A stretch of 64,000 bases of DNA, taken from positions 4,030,001 through 4,094,000 of the forward strand of contig JAECYW010000001.1 in assembly GCA_023014335.1 (NCBI GenBank), read 5' to 3'. Positions 1 to 10,130 of the stretch are shown here, piece by piece. Positions within the stretch are counted from its first letter, which is position 1. Each line of letters opens with the position of its first letter. This DNA comes from Galerina marginata. Its lineage: Eukaryota; Basidiomycota; Agaricomycetes; Agaricales; Galerinaceae. The notes beneath the pieces were generated by a model, which was not told the DNA's origin, made no database searches, and was given only the letters and a program-made list of their open reading frames with translations. Both the position numbers and the translations under genes were made by a program.

Positions 1-499
1 ACATAATGACGTACGAGTATGTGGTGGAATACAATATGATCTTTGGCGTCTATCATTTACCCACTCAGTCCCATTAAATTGTTCAAGTCTATTGTTCTCA
101 CTAACAAAGACCCATGAACATTGCATTCAATAAGTAAATTAGGATCGTCTCGCTTGCACCCTAAAACAACCGATGTTGGACTGAAAACTCAAATGAGTAG
201 GTAACATTTCAATAGCTATCATCATCGTTGGTATTAGGCATTGAGTCGGAGAGAAAGCTAGCGAAAAAACAGCACCAAGAATGACAAAGGAAATCTGCAG
301 TAGGGGCGATAAAGGAGAAGGAGAGCCAGTGCAGGGTGACGAGGAATCTCTTCAAACCTGAAGTGGCAGCTCGCGTTTTTCGACTATGAACAGGACAAGG
401 AATGAGATTTATTGGCGTCGTTTGTTCCTAGTCCTAGTAGTGCGCTGGACAAAAAAAATAGCGCAGAGAGAACGTTCTTCCTTCAACTTCGGCTTCCTC

Positions 500-655
500 C
501 TACGTATTCCAACCATTTTTTCTCGTTATCAACCTCGCCTGCCGTTGATGCATAACCCAAGCTGCGAATGACGTACAGATTGACTTGTCGTCCTCTATGT
601 ACTGGTTAGCAGGAGTCCTAAGCTTCCACATCGTTGGTATTAACTGACGTACCAC
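500..655 (-). pseudogene. Gene X copy A, distal exon cut off by R1
   Basis: Read on the minus strand this segment continues the reading frame that enters R1 from the other side at 39816. Removing R1 and one copy of the ACCAC duplication joins the two parts in frame, and the joined frame runs to a TAG at 500-502. The product is not recognised. The residues nearest the cut read VVRQLIPTMWKLRTPANQY. Copy B and copy C hold related DNA at 54800-54990 and 46680-46760. Because the exon is separated from its 5' part by 39 kb of transposons, this copy is treated as broken. Confidence 0.5.
651..655. repeat. Target-site duplication of R1 (left, ACCAC)
   Basis: ACCAC directly precedes the first TG of the R1 5' LTR and is repeated at 39816-39820 directly after the last CA of the 3' LTR. 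Copy B has the related unoccupied site near 54978. This pairing is what shows that everything between is one insertion plus later nested insertions. Confidence 0.85.
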
Positions 656-1073
656 TGTTATGGATTTATATCTTGTTTTGAAGTCGCGGAACACAAAGGT
701 TCCTTTTGCCAAGATCACCGAGCACGTTGACTCACAGGTAAAAAGTGACTCGTTCTTCCTCTCCAGTATGCCGTAGATACGTACAGAATGTACTAGAATT
801 TAGTGTAGCTCATGTATATAAGAACGGCACTTGCACCTTGAATATGATCGATCATCTTACCCTTGCAAATACACCCGTGTGAACTTGAACCTAAGGTTAC
901 CACTCGTCCTAAGTCTTACAGGGGTCCTGTAACACATGCTATTGCCAGTGCGGTACATAGTGGCGAGCCTCGTATAGCTAAGGAGTAAGTAATCGTCTCT
1001 CAGGTACTATTAAACTAACCGGCACGTTAATACTCAATTTCAGAACTCAAGGATCTAACCGCGGATCTCAACA
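656..1073 (+). repeat. R1 5' LTR
   Basis: Starts TGTTATGG and ends GATCTCAACA. It repeats at 38922-39815 once the 472-bp solo LTR there is removed. A TATATAAG box lies near 807. I count about six substitutions against the 3' LTR. Confidence 0.9.
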
Positions 1074-1311
1074 TTGGTGGACACATTGGGAAATCGAGAC
1101 ATTAACGACTTTCCACCTGCGTCAGATCAAGGTAGGATCTGCTGTACTAACTACTGATATTAAGTTGTCTAGATTTCTATTACCGTCATGTTGCTTGATC
1201 ATGTCTACGGCGGCAGTCCGCAAACCACACCCAACTTCGATCTTACGGATCTCACTCCCTTTCAACACCCTTCATCAGGAAAAACCCTTTGGCGCCAGGT
1301 CTGCAGAAAAG
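1074..1311 (+). other. R1 leader with probable primer-binding site
   Basis: Starts with TTGGTGGACACATTGGG directly after the LTR, a plausible tRNA primer site beginning TGG. The rest is untranslated leader with no open frame. It is broken near 1312 by element E; the matching right side of the leader resumes near 36423, about 20 bases before the gag start. Confidence 0.6.
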
Positions 1312-1673
1312 ACTCATAGGTAAGCCCAGGAGAGCCCAGGAGACATAGGGCAGTCAGAGTACTCATAACTCCTAAAAGTGTCTTGGGCGTCAGTGTTGAA
1401 AGTAGCCTTGACTTAGGGCACCCCAGGGTAGCCAAGGAGCAATACAGGAGGTCCTGTGGGTGACCTTGGTCACAGCTACATTCAATCAGGATTCCTCAGG
1501 TTGTGGTTAAATATAATTAGGATGTCTTAGGAGCTTATAATTTTACTTAATGCTTTTCGTATTTGGTTGGAAATTATTGTTATTCACATATGTATTTACA
1601 TTAATTCTACTTCCTATGTACTAACTAATATTAATTTAAGCAGGCCAGAGGGACTAGGCATATCAATCGTGTC

Positions 1674-3316
1674 AACGGGTGGGTGTGGCATCCCTCTTGG
1701 CATCATTTGAAGAGGCGGAAGGGGTGGAGGCCTGCATTGTCTCGTTTGATGGCAATTGGGGCGGTGGTGGTGACTCAGATCTTCAAGTTCCTGTGCATCA
1801 GGTTAGCATCGAGCAATGGGTCACAGCAGGGGTTTGGGTACATACCTACCCACACTGTCTCTCAGATGGCTGCCGTTTGCTCAAAACAGCGGCGGTGGAG
1901 TTTGACGTGGGTGCTGGTGGTTCAAAGGAGCAATGCGGGTTCGGTGGGGGTCGACATGGTGATTTTAAACCAAAACGGCGGCGGCAGCGGGTCAATGTGG
2001 CTGCTGCTGGCTCGAAACGGCGAGCGCTGGGGTCGACGCGGCTGCCAGCGGGTTTGAAGGAGCGACGCGAGTTCAGTGGGGGTCGACGTGGGGCCAATGT
2101 GGCGGTTTCGAACGAAAACGGCGCGGAGGTGGCAGCGGGTCAACGTGGCTCCTGATGCCTCGAAACCGCGGCTGCCGGGGTCGATGCGGCTTCCGTTGGC
2201 TCAAAACGGAAGCTAGCGGGTTCGAGGGGACGACGAGGGTTCGAAGCGGGGACGACCTGAGTTGACGTGGTGGTGCTCGGGGCCGACGTGGCTGCCACTG
2301 GTTTGAAACGAAACGGCAGTGGGCGGGTTCAAGCGGGTGACCCTGAGGTATCAGCCAGGGAGTGTGATGTATAGGTGGGGTTGGGGGTGCTTACCGGGTA
2401 CCTCTGGGCCCTTTCCCCACTCTGTACACCGCTGCGATGTCGCAGACACACGGTTCGTCCCTCGAAGACCCGTGACGTGGCAATCGTGAGGGGGCAGAGA
2501 GGCGTGAGGCGAGGCGGGCATTGGTTTGACGTCGTGCCAGCGGGTCGTTGGCGCACCTGTCGATGTGGTAAAGGTGGGTAGCGGGGGGGTTGGCGGGATG
2601 TGATGGTGCGCGGATCCGTCCGAGGCCCACACCCCTCAGGGAAGGCGAGGGGCGTCGGGGTTCGTTTGCGCCATGTCGGGTGGTCCGGGCGGCCGAGTTC
2701 GGATGGAGGAGAGGAGTGGTGGTGGTGGTTGAGAGGAAAGGAGCATGCGTTGATGTTGAAGTCGGACTTTGAAACGACTTACAACATTTGCCCACCTCGT
2801 ACCGCAACGTGGGAACACTGCAGCCATGGCTGCGCCTGTCATCACCACCTTCCAACTTACCTCCTCGCCATCGATTCCGCCCACCGTCGACGCAACATCA
2901 CCTCGGTAGCAGTGCCCCAGCGGCTCTCGCGTCGCCGCTTGACCGACACGAAGCACCTGCGACGACGACCACGACACGCAAAACGGAGATGGCGGCAACA
3001 CGAATCGGCGCCGAGTCGCGTCCCATATCACGGAAGGCGTAGGACAACGGGCAGCAGGAGGTGAGGGAAGAGCAGCAGGTAAGCACGGCTACCCCATCGT
3101 CCGCACCACCGATTCGCTAACCCATCACCAGGTCCAACTGAGGGCGTACGACCACGACGCCGCCACACACTCCTGCCACACCAACGACGATGGGCAGTGA
3201 CTGCCCCAAAGCCCGTTTGTTTCGCGACACGGCACCCCCCCCCCCCCCTCTCCCTGCTATGTTACGGCAAGCACATGGCACTAGGCGGGCGGCTTCCGCA
3301 GGCCCGTCGCTGCCTC
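1674..3316. repeat. GC-rich degenerate repeats of element E
   Basis: From about 1870 to 2340 a loose unit recurs in which GTCGACGTGGC is followed by a GCGGGTT/CGAAACGG stretch, spaced some 50-60 bases apart. The rest is trinucleotide-biased sequence ending in a C-run at 3237-3247. Several overlapping open frames exist on both strands, as expected of GC-rich DNA with few stop codons. None has recognisable motifs, so I call no gene here. Confidence 0.55.
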
Positions 3317-3323
3317 TCGCACG
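3317..3323. repeat. Target-site duplication of D1 (left, TCGCACG)
   Basis: TCGCACG at 3317-3323 is repeated exactly at 31721-31727, directly outside the two ends of D1. Its 7-bp length matches the 7-bp duplication of the related element D2. Confidence 0.8.
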
Positions 3324-4245
3324 CAGCCATAGCAGCTATAATTATACATGATGTGTAGCATTATTGCTAAGTAAAGTCATATATCTATGGCGCATTTTTG
3401 CCAAGATGGCAAACTTGCCAACAGCTTGCATGACCCTCAGAAATATATGCCGGGGGTGCCGGAGGAGGGTATCTGATGGCTGTTGGGGGCGGGACATTGT
3501 AAACATGTGTCAACAATGCCTAAATGATGCCCGGAAACTGTATTTCGGGTGCTGCTCGCTGTTGGGGGCGCATTTAGGCGCGGAAAAAAGATATTCAGGG
3601 TCCCATAATATTATTATATCCGTCCCCACCCTTTGCGCGCCCCTCGGGGGGCGGGAATGGATGGATTGGCGCGGATGCCTTTGGATGACGCAGAAATATT
3701 GGGCGGGGGCTGCTGTCAAACAGCTGTCAACAGTGCCCGAAACACTATTCCGGGCTGCCCGACGTTGTATTTTGGGTCGCGCTCGCCGTACAGCACGGAT
3801 ACCGACGCGAAAAAAATTGCAGTAGGATAGTATAATTATTCTCTACCTAATGGTACCCTTTGCGCGCCTCCCGGGGGCGGGCAAAGGATGGATTGGCGCT
3901 CGTCGGTTTGGATGACGTTCCCAAAATAACGCGCGACAGGTACGCTATTTTTAGACACTTTGATGGGATCTCACATTTGACAGCTGGACTTTATTTCGCG
4001 TTTTGCGCTTGCTTCCCGTCAGAATTTTGGTTACTTAAATACATGACTGTAATCCCCTTAAAATTACGAGTCTAATGATATAATTTTTATCACAAAAGCC
4101 GGAGAGGAAGGGATAGGCGCAGCTCCATCCATCTGGATGACCTTTCACCACCTTCCCAATTTGGGACCTTATTTCGCCCTTCCTCGAGGCTCGTGTATTC
4201 CTTGTATAGAAGATTTAAAGTGTTATAATATACTAACTAATGATA
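3324..4245 (+). repeat. D1 left terminal inverted repeat (about 920 bp)
   Basis: Reverse complement of about 30795-31720 at roughly 85-90 percent by eye, with conserved landmarks such as GTAAAGTCATATATCTATGG and the direct sub-repeats GGATGG...GGATGAC. Open frames inside it recur in both arms only because the arms are copies; none is called as a gene. Confidence 0.8.
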
Positions 4246-7003
4246 CATGGACTACTTTACTGTGGTCTTAAGATACACAAGAGCTCGGAATGTGCACGAA
4301 CCCCTGCACATTCCGAATAGCCCCATTGTCCGCATGTCGCGCCACCGCCCACCTCGTCAGTTAACTGGGGGGCTGCTGTCAAGCTAAGCCTAATACTTAG
4401 CGACGCCTCTGCTTGTGGTCTCGCTGCTGGAACCTTCGCCACATCGTCCTCCACTCCCGTGCACCACCCTCAGGCTACGTGACGTGGACAGCGAGCTGGG
4501 AACCGTGAGGAGGGACGGACAAGTGAGGAGGGAATGGAGGGAATGGAGGTGAAGAGGTGCGCCGCTGGTTGCGGCTGTTCGAATTCGAGGCCGTGGGGTC
4601 GAAGGGTGGAAGCGAAGGCCGATCGTGATGATGTTCGTCATAGTGGAAGTCGGGCGAGATGGATGCAGCAGGGGCAGGTGCGTACCGCGACGGGCGAGGT
4701 GGTGGTAGGTGAGCTTGGGGATGTAAGCGAGCCGGGCACCGAAAACACAGGCAGCAGGTCCGTGCTGGTGCTGATGACCTGCCTCGACGAATACGAGCAC
4801 GACTGGGTGCAGTACTTGCCTGTCCACTCGAGCAGCCGAAGCACGAGCAGCAGAGCTGGTGCTGGCCGCGGTTGACCTGCCTCAACGCAAAGCCCGTGTC
4901 GAATGGAGGTGGAGGGCTCGACGACGAGCGTCAAACAACAGCGCGAACTGGTGCTGTTGTTTTTCCTCCGTGTCGTGACGTCCCAACGACACCAGTACCG
5001 GCGATTTTGCTGGTGTCGATGCCGGTGCCAGTTGTTGCCCAAGCGAGCGCACCGCAGCTACTCGCCCTCGGTTCGAGGCAGTTTCGAAGTCAGAGGGGGT
5101 GAGGTGTTGGTATCGGCAATCGAAGGGGGGCAATGCGTGGAGGCGGAAAGGACGGTGGGCGAACTGGGCTCGGTGGATGAGTGGGGGCGGTGGCGGAAAA
5201 TAGCTGAGGAGAACGAGTCGCTTAGACTCGTTCTCGGACGCACCTTGTGGGTCTCCCACTTCATGGGTCTCCCCTGCTGTTCTGTCCCCCCGCTAATCAA
5301 GTCCCCAGATCAGACGTCGGCCCACAGCCCTCAGGTTGGGGGGGGGCTCGCGACGTGGCAGCGGGTGTATTCGGGTTCGTCGAGTCGCAAAAACCTTTTA
5401 AAGGGTGATAGGTTAGTGAAAAAGTATGTATTAGCATAAAAAAGACTTACCATACAGTTCTTGAGGTGCCGATGGGACGGATAGGCGAGAGAGCGAAGGT
5501 GGTGGTGGTTCAAAGTCGAGATCAACAGCGTTGATGGCTGTTGATGTCGTTTGTGCCGTTTTCGGAACGCGATGTGATTGGCTGGATTTCCCGGCCCGAA
5601 TGACTTCGGGATCCTTGTCGTAGACGAGAACGTCTCGGAAGACGTTATAACGAACATTTAAAAATATTTAAGGCTCGGGATAAAGTATTAAGGATGTTCG
5701 AGTATCTACCATACGTGTCCGGTACCGGATAATGCACCATAATGCAGGTGTATTGAGATCGAACAGCTGCGCGTGGTGATTAACGGATGTTCGCGTTCGT
5801 CCTTTTTGCTATTAGGAATCAACTGAATGCATTCTGAACAGAAAAAAAGCTGCAATATTGCAGTAGATATTAATTAAAACCCAAATTAGATGTTTGATGA
5901 GCATCTGTCCTGAGTACACGACAATCTACCAACGTTAAGTTGGATTTGACATGAACTGAAGGGTGTTTTCATTGAACGAACACCGTCTCTTTTGAGACTT
6001 CCAACTTTCCACACCCCAGTTCACATTCCTTCTCCTAAAGTATCTAGAATACACTTAATTGACTTAAATTTGAATTCAGCTCTTTTAATCATCTTCAAAC
6101 CCGTTAGAACATCTTAAATGCAGCTGTTAAGTGTTCAATGACCCGAAATCACCACTGATCCCTCAAATATCGGATGCATGTATGTTTCATTGTGAGGATT
6201 GAGTGGTATTTAAATATTTACCTTAAAATTAAGTCTATGCAAGTAATTAACACATGCAATACATTTAATGCCTCCTCCAACCAACCTCCAACACTCCCAA
6301 TCGAGGTACTCGTCGATGAGGAGCCTTAGAAAGCTGGGCAAAAACACGGTCCGGCGGTTTAAACTCCGCTCGAACCGTTGATCAACGATGTTCGAACATC
6401 GTTGATCTCATTTCCACCTCCATCTCTGCTCCTCATACCACCTCACCTCCTTCCCCAGCTCGGCCAGCAGTGAATCTTCGCGCCCGGGGATACCACTGGC
6501 CCAACTGGAGGTCACTTGCTACGTCACAACCCCACACCAACCCGCTGTGCGCCTCTCCCCCGCGAAGGGATGTAGGCCGGCATCGACACATAACCAACGC
6601 CGAACCAAGATGATAGGCTCAGCGACAACTTGAACCCAACCCACCAAGTCGCCGCCCATTCGTACATGCCTTCGAGCGCTGAGGGCAGACTCAGGACGAC
6701 AACGCAAGGGATGTAGGCCAAACGAGGGCGTACAGAGGCGCTGCCACCTTGTTAGGTTGCATTGGAGGGGCTGTGGGCTGGCGACTGACGTCAGATAAGA
6801 TGAGGAGGTAAACAGGGGAGGCCCATGCTGTGGGGGACCCACCAGGTGCGTCGTGAAACGAGTTCGCAGACTCGTTCCACTTGCATTTTATACCCCTGTC
6901 ACCATTCGCCCCTCACATTCCGTGCCCAGCCCACCTGCCTTTGTACGCACATGCTGCCGCCACCGCCGTCACTTGGCTTCCGCACCACCGCCCTTCAGCC
7001 CGA
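4246..7003. other. D1 interior, left part; no gene
   Basis: GC-rich sequence homologous to D2 (about 10200-12900). Shared landmarks are a short hairpin around ACGAGTCG...CGACTCGT (5213-5231 in D1, 11096-11116 in D2), a block around 5480-5670 matching 11340-11560, and the 28-bp palindrome at 6380-6407. About 5690-6270 is AT-rich and featureless. I see many fortuitous open frames but none conserved in frame between D1 and D2. Confidence 0.55.
6380..6407. promoter_or_regulatory. Perfect 28-bp palindrome in D1
   Basis: The palindrome begins GATCAACGATG and is perfectly self-complementary about the central TTCGAA. D2 has the same palindrome with one centre mismatch at 12261-12288, in both cases just after a GTTTAAA(A)CTCCGC motif. 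Its role is unknown; conservation suggests a protein-binding or replication function in the element. Confidence 0.5.
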
Positions 7004-8687
7004 TGAGATGCTTGCTGCGGGGTAGTTTTGAAACACGTAGATGACTGAATAGGTAGACTTTTAATAAAATCTAATCCCCTATCACACACACACACTATCA
7101 GTCAACACAGTAAATCAATCCTAACACTTGACGAGCGTTAAGCACCCAATCAAATAATCAAGTTAATTGATCAGTTCTTTTTGGGAGGGACAGGTATTTT
7201 TATAATAACAAGACTTAATCCGGAGAATCCGTCTGGTACAGGGAAAGTACGCGTTCACGTAGAATGGACGCGTCGACCCGAGGGTGAACACTAATGGGTT
7301 GTTGTTGGGGAAATAGAAAATAGATAACAAAATCAAAGACTCTGCCTCTTGGGATCGCGGGATACGTCACTGAGACGCGTACAGGACTTAATTACTTTAG
7401 ACTCTTGAAAAACGGGATAACGCCACTCTGGGACGCGTATGACTCTCTTGGGGTTACCAAAACCCTACTCGACGGGAAGAAACTCTGCAATGTCCGGTGT
7501 AGTCTACAACTATCTGAGTTGCCTCTACCACAGTCCAGGTCTTAGACACGCGACGCACTGCCAAAGTACGGGTTACCGCGGCTAATCGGATGGCCACTGA
7601 AGCCTCTTCAAGTCAAATAGATGACAGGTGTAAGAGATCGTTGTTCAAGTCCTTAAGTCTTTCAAAATCAAGTACGTTCACTCTGATCACAAAAGGTGAA
7701 ATTCCGTCTAAGACAAATAAATCTGTTTATTCAAAATTCCGCGAAGTCAAGTTAACACTTAGAAGTCTCGAAGAGGTTCTGGTGAACGTTCAAGATATAA
7801 TCTCGTGGGTGGTAAATTGCTTGTCTTTTTCTACGTACGCGTACAGCTTTTATACTACTGAGAATATTATTTTACATGTGATACAATGAAGGACTCGGCC
7901 TTTTACAAACAGCTGAACCGGATGCCAAGTTTCTTGTTTACTAAGCTTTCTGTTTCTTGCATAAGCTATCTTTCTGGTTGGCACGGGTACGCGTCGTTAT
8001 TACTCCTTTGGTAAGGGTGTTCAGAGGCTCTTGCTGAGACAAGACCGTAAAACGCGTCCCGATGTGCCGGGTCTAGACTCTATCTGTGTGTTGCGGAAGA
8101 CGCGCCCATATGTTTCGATGGACGGGCCCGCACGGTAATCTTATCTTATCTCAGTCTTCGGGTGCGCACTGTTATTCGCGTCCGTTATTGTTCGCCCGAG
8201 ATGTCCGTGGGACTCGACTCGGCAATCCTTCCTTTTACAGTAAGATCGAGACTCGAGAAGCCATCACGGTCGAGACTCGGCAGTTCCCGTCCCTCGTGTT
8301 CCGGGTTCGCGAGCTTGTTACTTGATTTGTCAGGTGGTGCCGCGTCGGCACCATAGTTGTGGGTCCTATTCTTCGGATATCTGTCCCTATTCGTTTAGAC
8401 GCTAGAGACCTGTGCCTGTCAGTTAGGCGCACAGGTGGGCCCGCGTTCACAGTCCTCGCCTTATTACCGCGCTTCGTATACGGACGCATACCCGTAATTA
8501 GAAGCACATAGTTTAACTTGGACTTCGTCGCGTACAATAGTTTCCTCTAGTCTTGGCTGGTTTATACTGATTGCCCGAGACTTAGACAATGAACCGCGCA
8601 AGATAATTCATTATTCTAAGTCCAATATTGGTGTGAGGAACAGGTAAAAACCGAAAATTCAGGGCTGGCCGAAGGGCCGTCCCTTCA
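7004..8687 (-). repeat. Gypsy 3' LTR (left)
   Basis: Plus-strand ends are TGAGATGC...CCCTTCA; on the element's own strand it starts TGAAGGG and ends CATCTCA. It repeats at 28356-30039. Open frames inside (for example 7590-7889 and 8086-8325) are present identically in both LTRs and have no known domain, so I do not call them genes. Confidence 0.95.
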
Positions 8688-8702
8688 TCTCCCCCCAACT
8701 TA
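8688..8702 (-). promoter_or_regulatory. Gypsy polypurine tract
   Basis: On the minus strand AGTTGGGGGGAGA lies directly upstream of the 3' LTR start, the expected primer for plus-strand DNA synthesis. This fixes the element's orientation. It is followed (plus strand, 8706-8723) by a short hairpin TTGACTG...CAGTCAA. A near copy of tract and hairpin occurs at 17035-17073. Confidence 0.8.
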
Positions 8703-8723
8703 GATGTTGACTGTCCCCAGTCA

Positions 8724-9088
8724 ACTCTATTTGCATAGGATCCGCACTCCTGTCCGTCAAGCTCGCGTCCATCATTGTTATTCGGGAGCGCAGTGGGAAA
8801 ATGTTTGCCTGGTGACGCGCGACTGCTGCGGTCCTCTGACGAACCTCCGTGCAGGGACATCCGTTTTCGGAAATGTTTCCCTGAACTGTCAAACATAGAC
8901 TTTCAATGGGCGCTTCCGTTTCTCCCGAAGCATGAGAAAACTATTTTATCTTGGGGACGCGCCCCTTCCTCTAATTTCTTCGAGGTTTCTGGCGCACATC
9001 ACCGAGACGCGGATCTTGGGGTACTTAAGCCGCGCCTCTTTCGCCTTCTTCCTCATTATCCTCCTCTTTCCCTCTCCGCGCCTACTCC
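8724..9088 (+). promoter_or_regulatory. Putative promoter and 5' leader of antisense gene 1
   Basis: A non-coding stretch between the polypurine tract and the ATG of antisense gene 1 (9089), ending in a pyrimidine-rich leader (9040-9080). I see no perfect TATA box; GGTACTTAAGC near 9019 is a weak candidate. The call rests on position only. Confidence 0.35.
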
Positions 9089-9115
9089 ATGGAAGGCACT
9101 CTCGAGTTTACTGAT

Positions 9116-9122
9116 CAAGTTA
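9116..9122. repeat. Target-site duplication of D2 (left, CAAGTTA)
   Basis: CAAGTTA at 9116-9122 is repeated at 14778-14784, directly after the right end of D2. It lies within codons of the first exon of antisense gene 1. Confidence 0.85.
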
Positions 9123-10130
9123 CAGCCATGGTAGCTATATTTCTATATCAACCTGGGCAAATTGCCCAACTGTCTGATACAGATTTAACGGCAGATTGCC
9201 CAAGGCCTTTTGGCCTACATATGCCCTATAAGAACTATAAGAGCTCGGGGAGCCCGGGCATAGGTAAAAAAATGTTTTGGGTGCTGCTCGTCGTAGGACG
9301 CGCTTCTCAGGGTCGGGAAAGCGCCCATAGGCTTATATTTAGGTGTAGATGCCATCTGGGATGTTTTTACGCGTCCAGGTGCCGCCCGTCGCGTCAAAAT
9401 GAATCCGACAACGGGTCCCATGAGTCCCGCCACGCCAAATCCGGATATTGCGCTATTTCGGGACGACGCGTCAAATCCATCAAAATCGGATAAATTTAGA
9501 AACACGCGACACACGCGTCATTTCGGTTCCTGGTTCCCTCGGAACAGGTGGATATATTAATAGTGCAATTGATGCGATCATCCGGGTCCCCCGAATTGGC
9601 TGCTGGGGCTCATTTGGCGCTTTGCATGCCGCTCCTGCTGGAATTTCGCATTAATAAATACATATATGTAGTTTAGAGATCTGTACAAGTCCAACCATGT
9701 AATTTTTACGCCGAAATTCGTACGGGAAGGGATGGATGCGCGTTCATCCATTCGGATGACGCTCGGCGGCAATTTGGCGGTTAGGATAAAAATAGATCCC
9801 ATTTGTTCGCAAATTCTCCTCCGGTTTTGGGGGGTATATTACCTTCAAATTTTGCGTCCCCTCCAATTTTACTACGCCATCGTAATCTCCTTGTAAATAC
9901 AAACATAGTGATATATTTTTTATTTCCAAAAGTGAGCGGGAAGACATAGGAATGCCTTCGGGAGTGGATACTGCTCCGAAATCTCGCTATAAATAGATTT
10001 CATCCAATTCCCCTTCGTTTTCGTTCTCCATTGCCCTCAATTTTGCCTGCCCCCCACTTTATTATGTATGTCTGTAACCTACATTTAATTCTGAATCTAA
10101 TAGTACCATTATCATTCAGAAATCACCCCA

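Larger units (their letters stand above)
1..655. repeat. Left part of segmental-duplication copy A
   Basis: This stretch aligns by eye with about 54388-54980 (copy B) and, more weakly, with 46400-46740 (copy C). Shared landmarks include the run around 340-470 with a sentence-like identity to 54650-54790. The match to copy B resumes at 39816, beyond the R1 element, so 1-655 and 39816 onward were once contiguous. It contains the distal exon of gene X copy A (500-655, minus). Bases 1-380 correspond to the 3' flank of the microexon-array gene of copy B, so a sister of that gene may lie just left of the window. Confidence 0.75.

Noticed and set aside
1312..1320. Exact target duplication for element E
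   Set aside because: Only AAAAG is shared near both joints; the termini could not be fixed, so no duplication is claimed.
1679..3086. Overlapping open frames up to 158 codons in GC-rich DNA
   Set aside because: Frames occur on both strands, with biased composition (Arg, Pro, Ser) and no motifs or splice structure.
3364..3825. 153-codon frame in the D1 arm, with a mate at 31220-31657
   Set aside because: The two are the same inverted repeat; shared frames follow from shared sequence, and no family is recognised.
7590..8537. Small proteins in the gypsy LTR
   Set aside because: Present identically in both LTRs only because the LTRs are copies; no domain and no support for translation.
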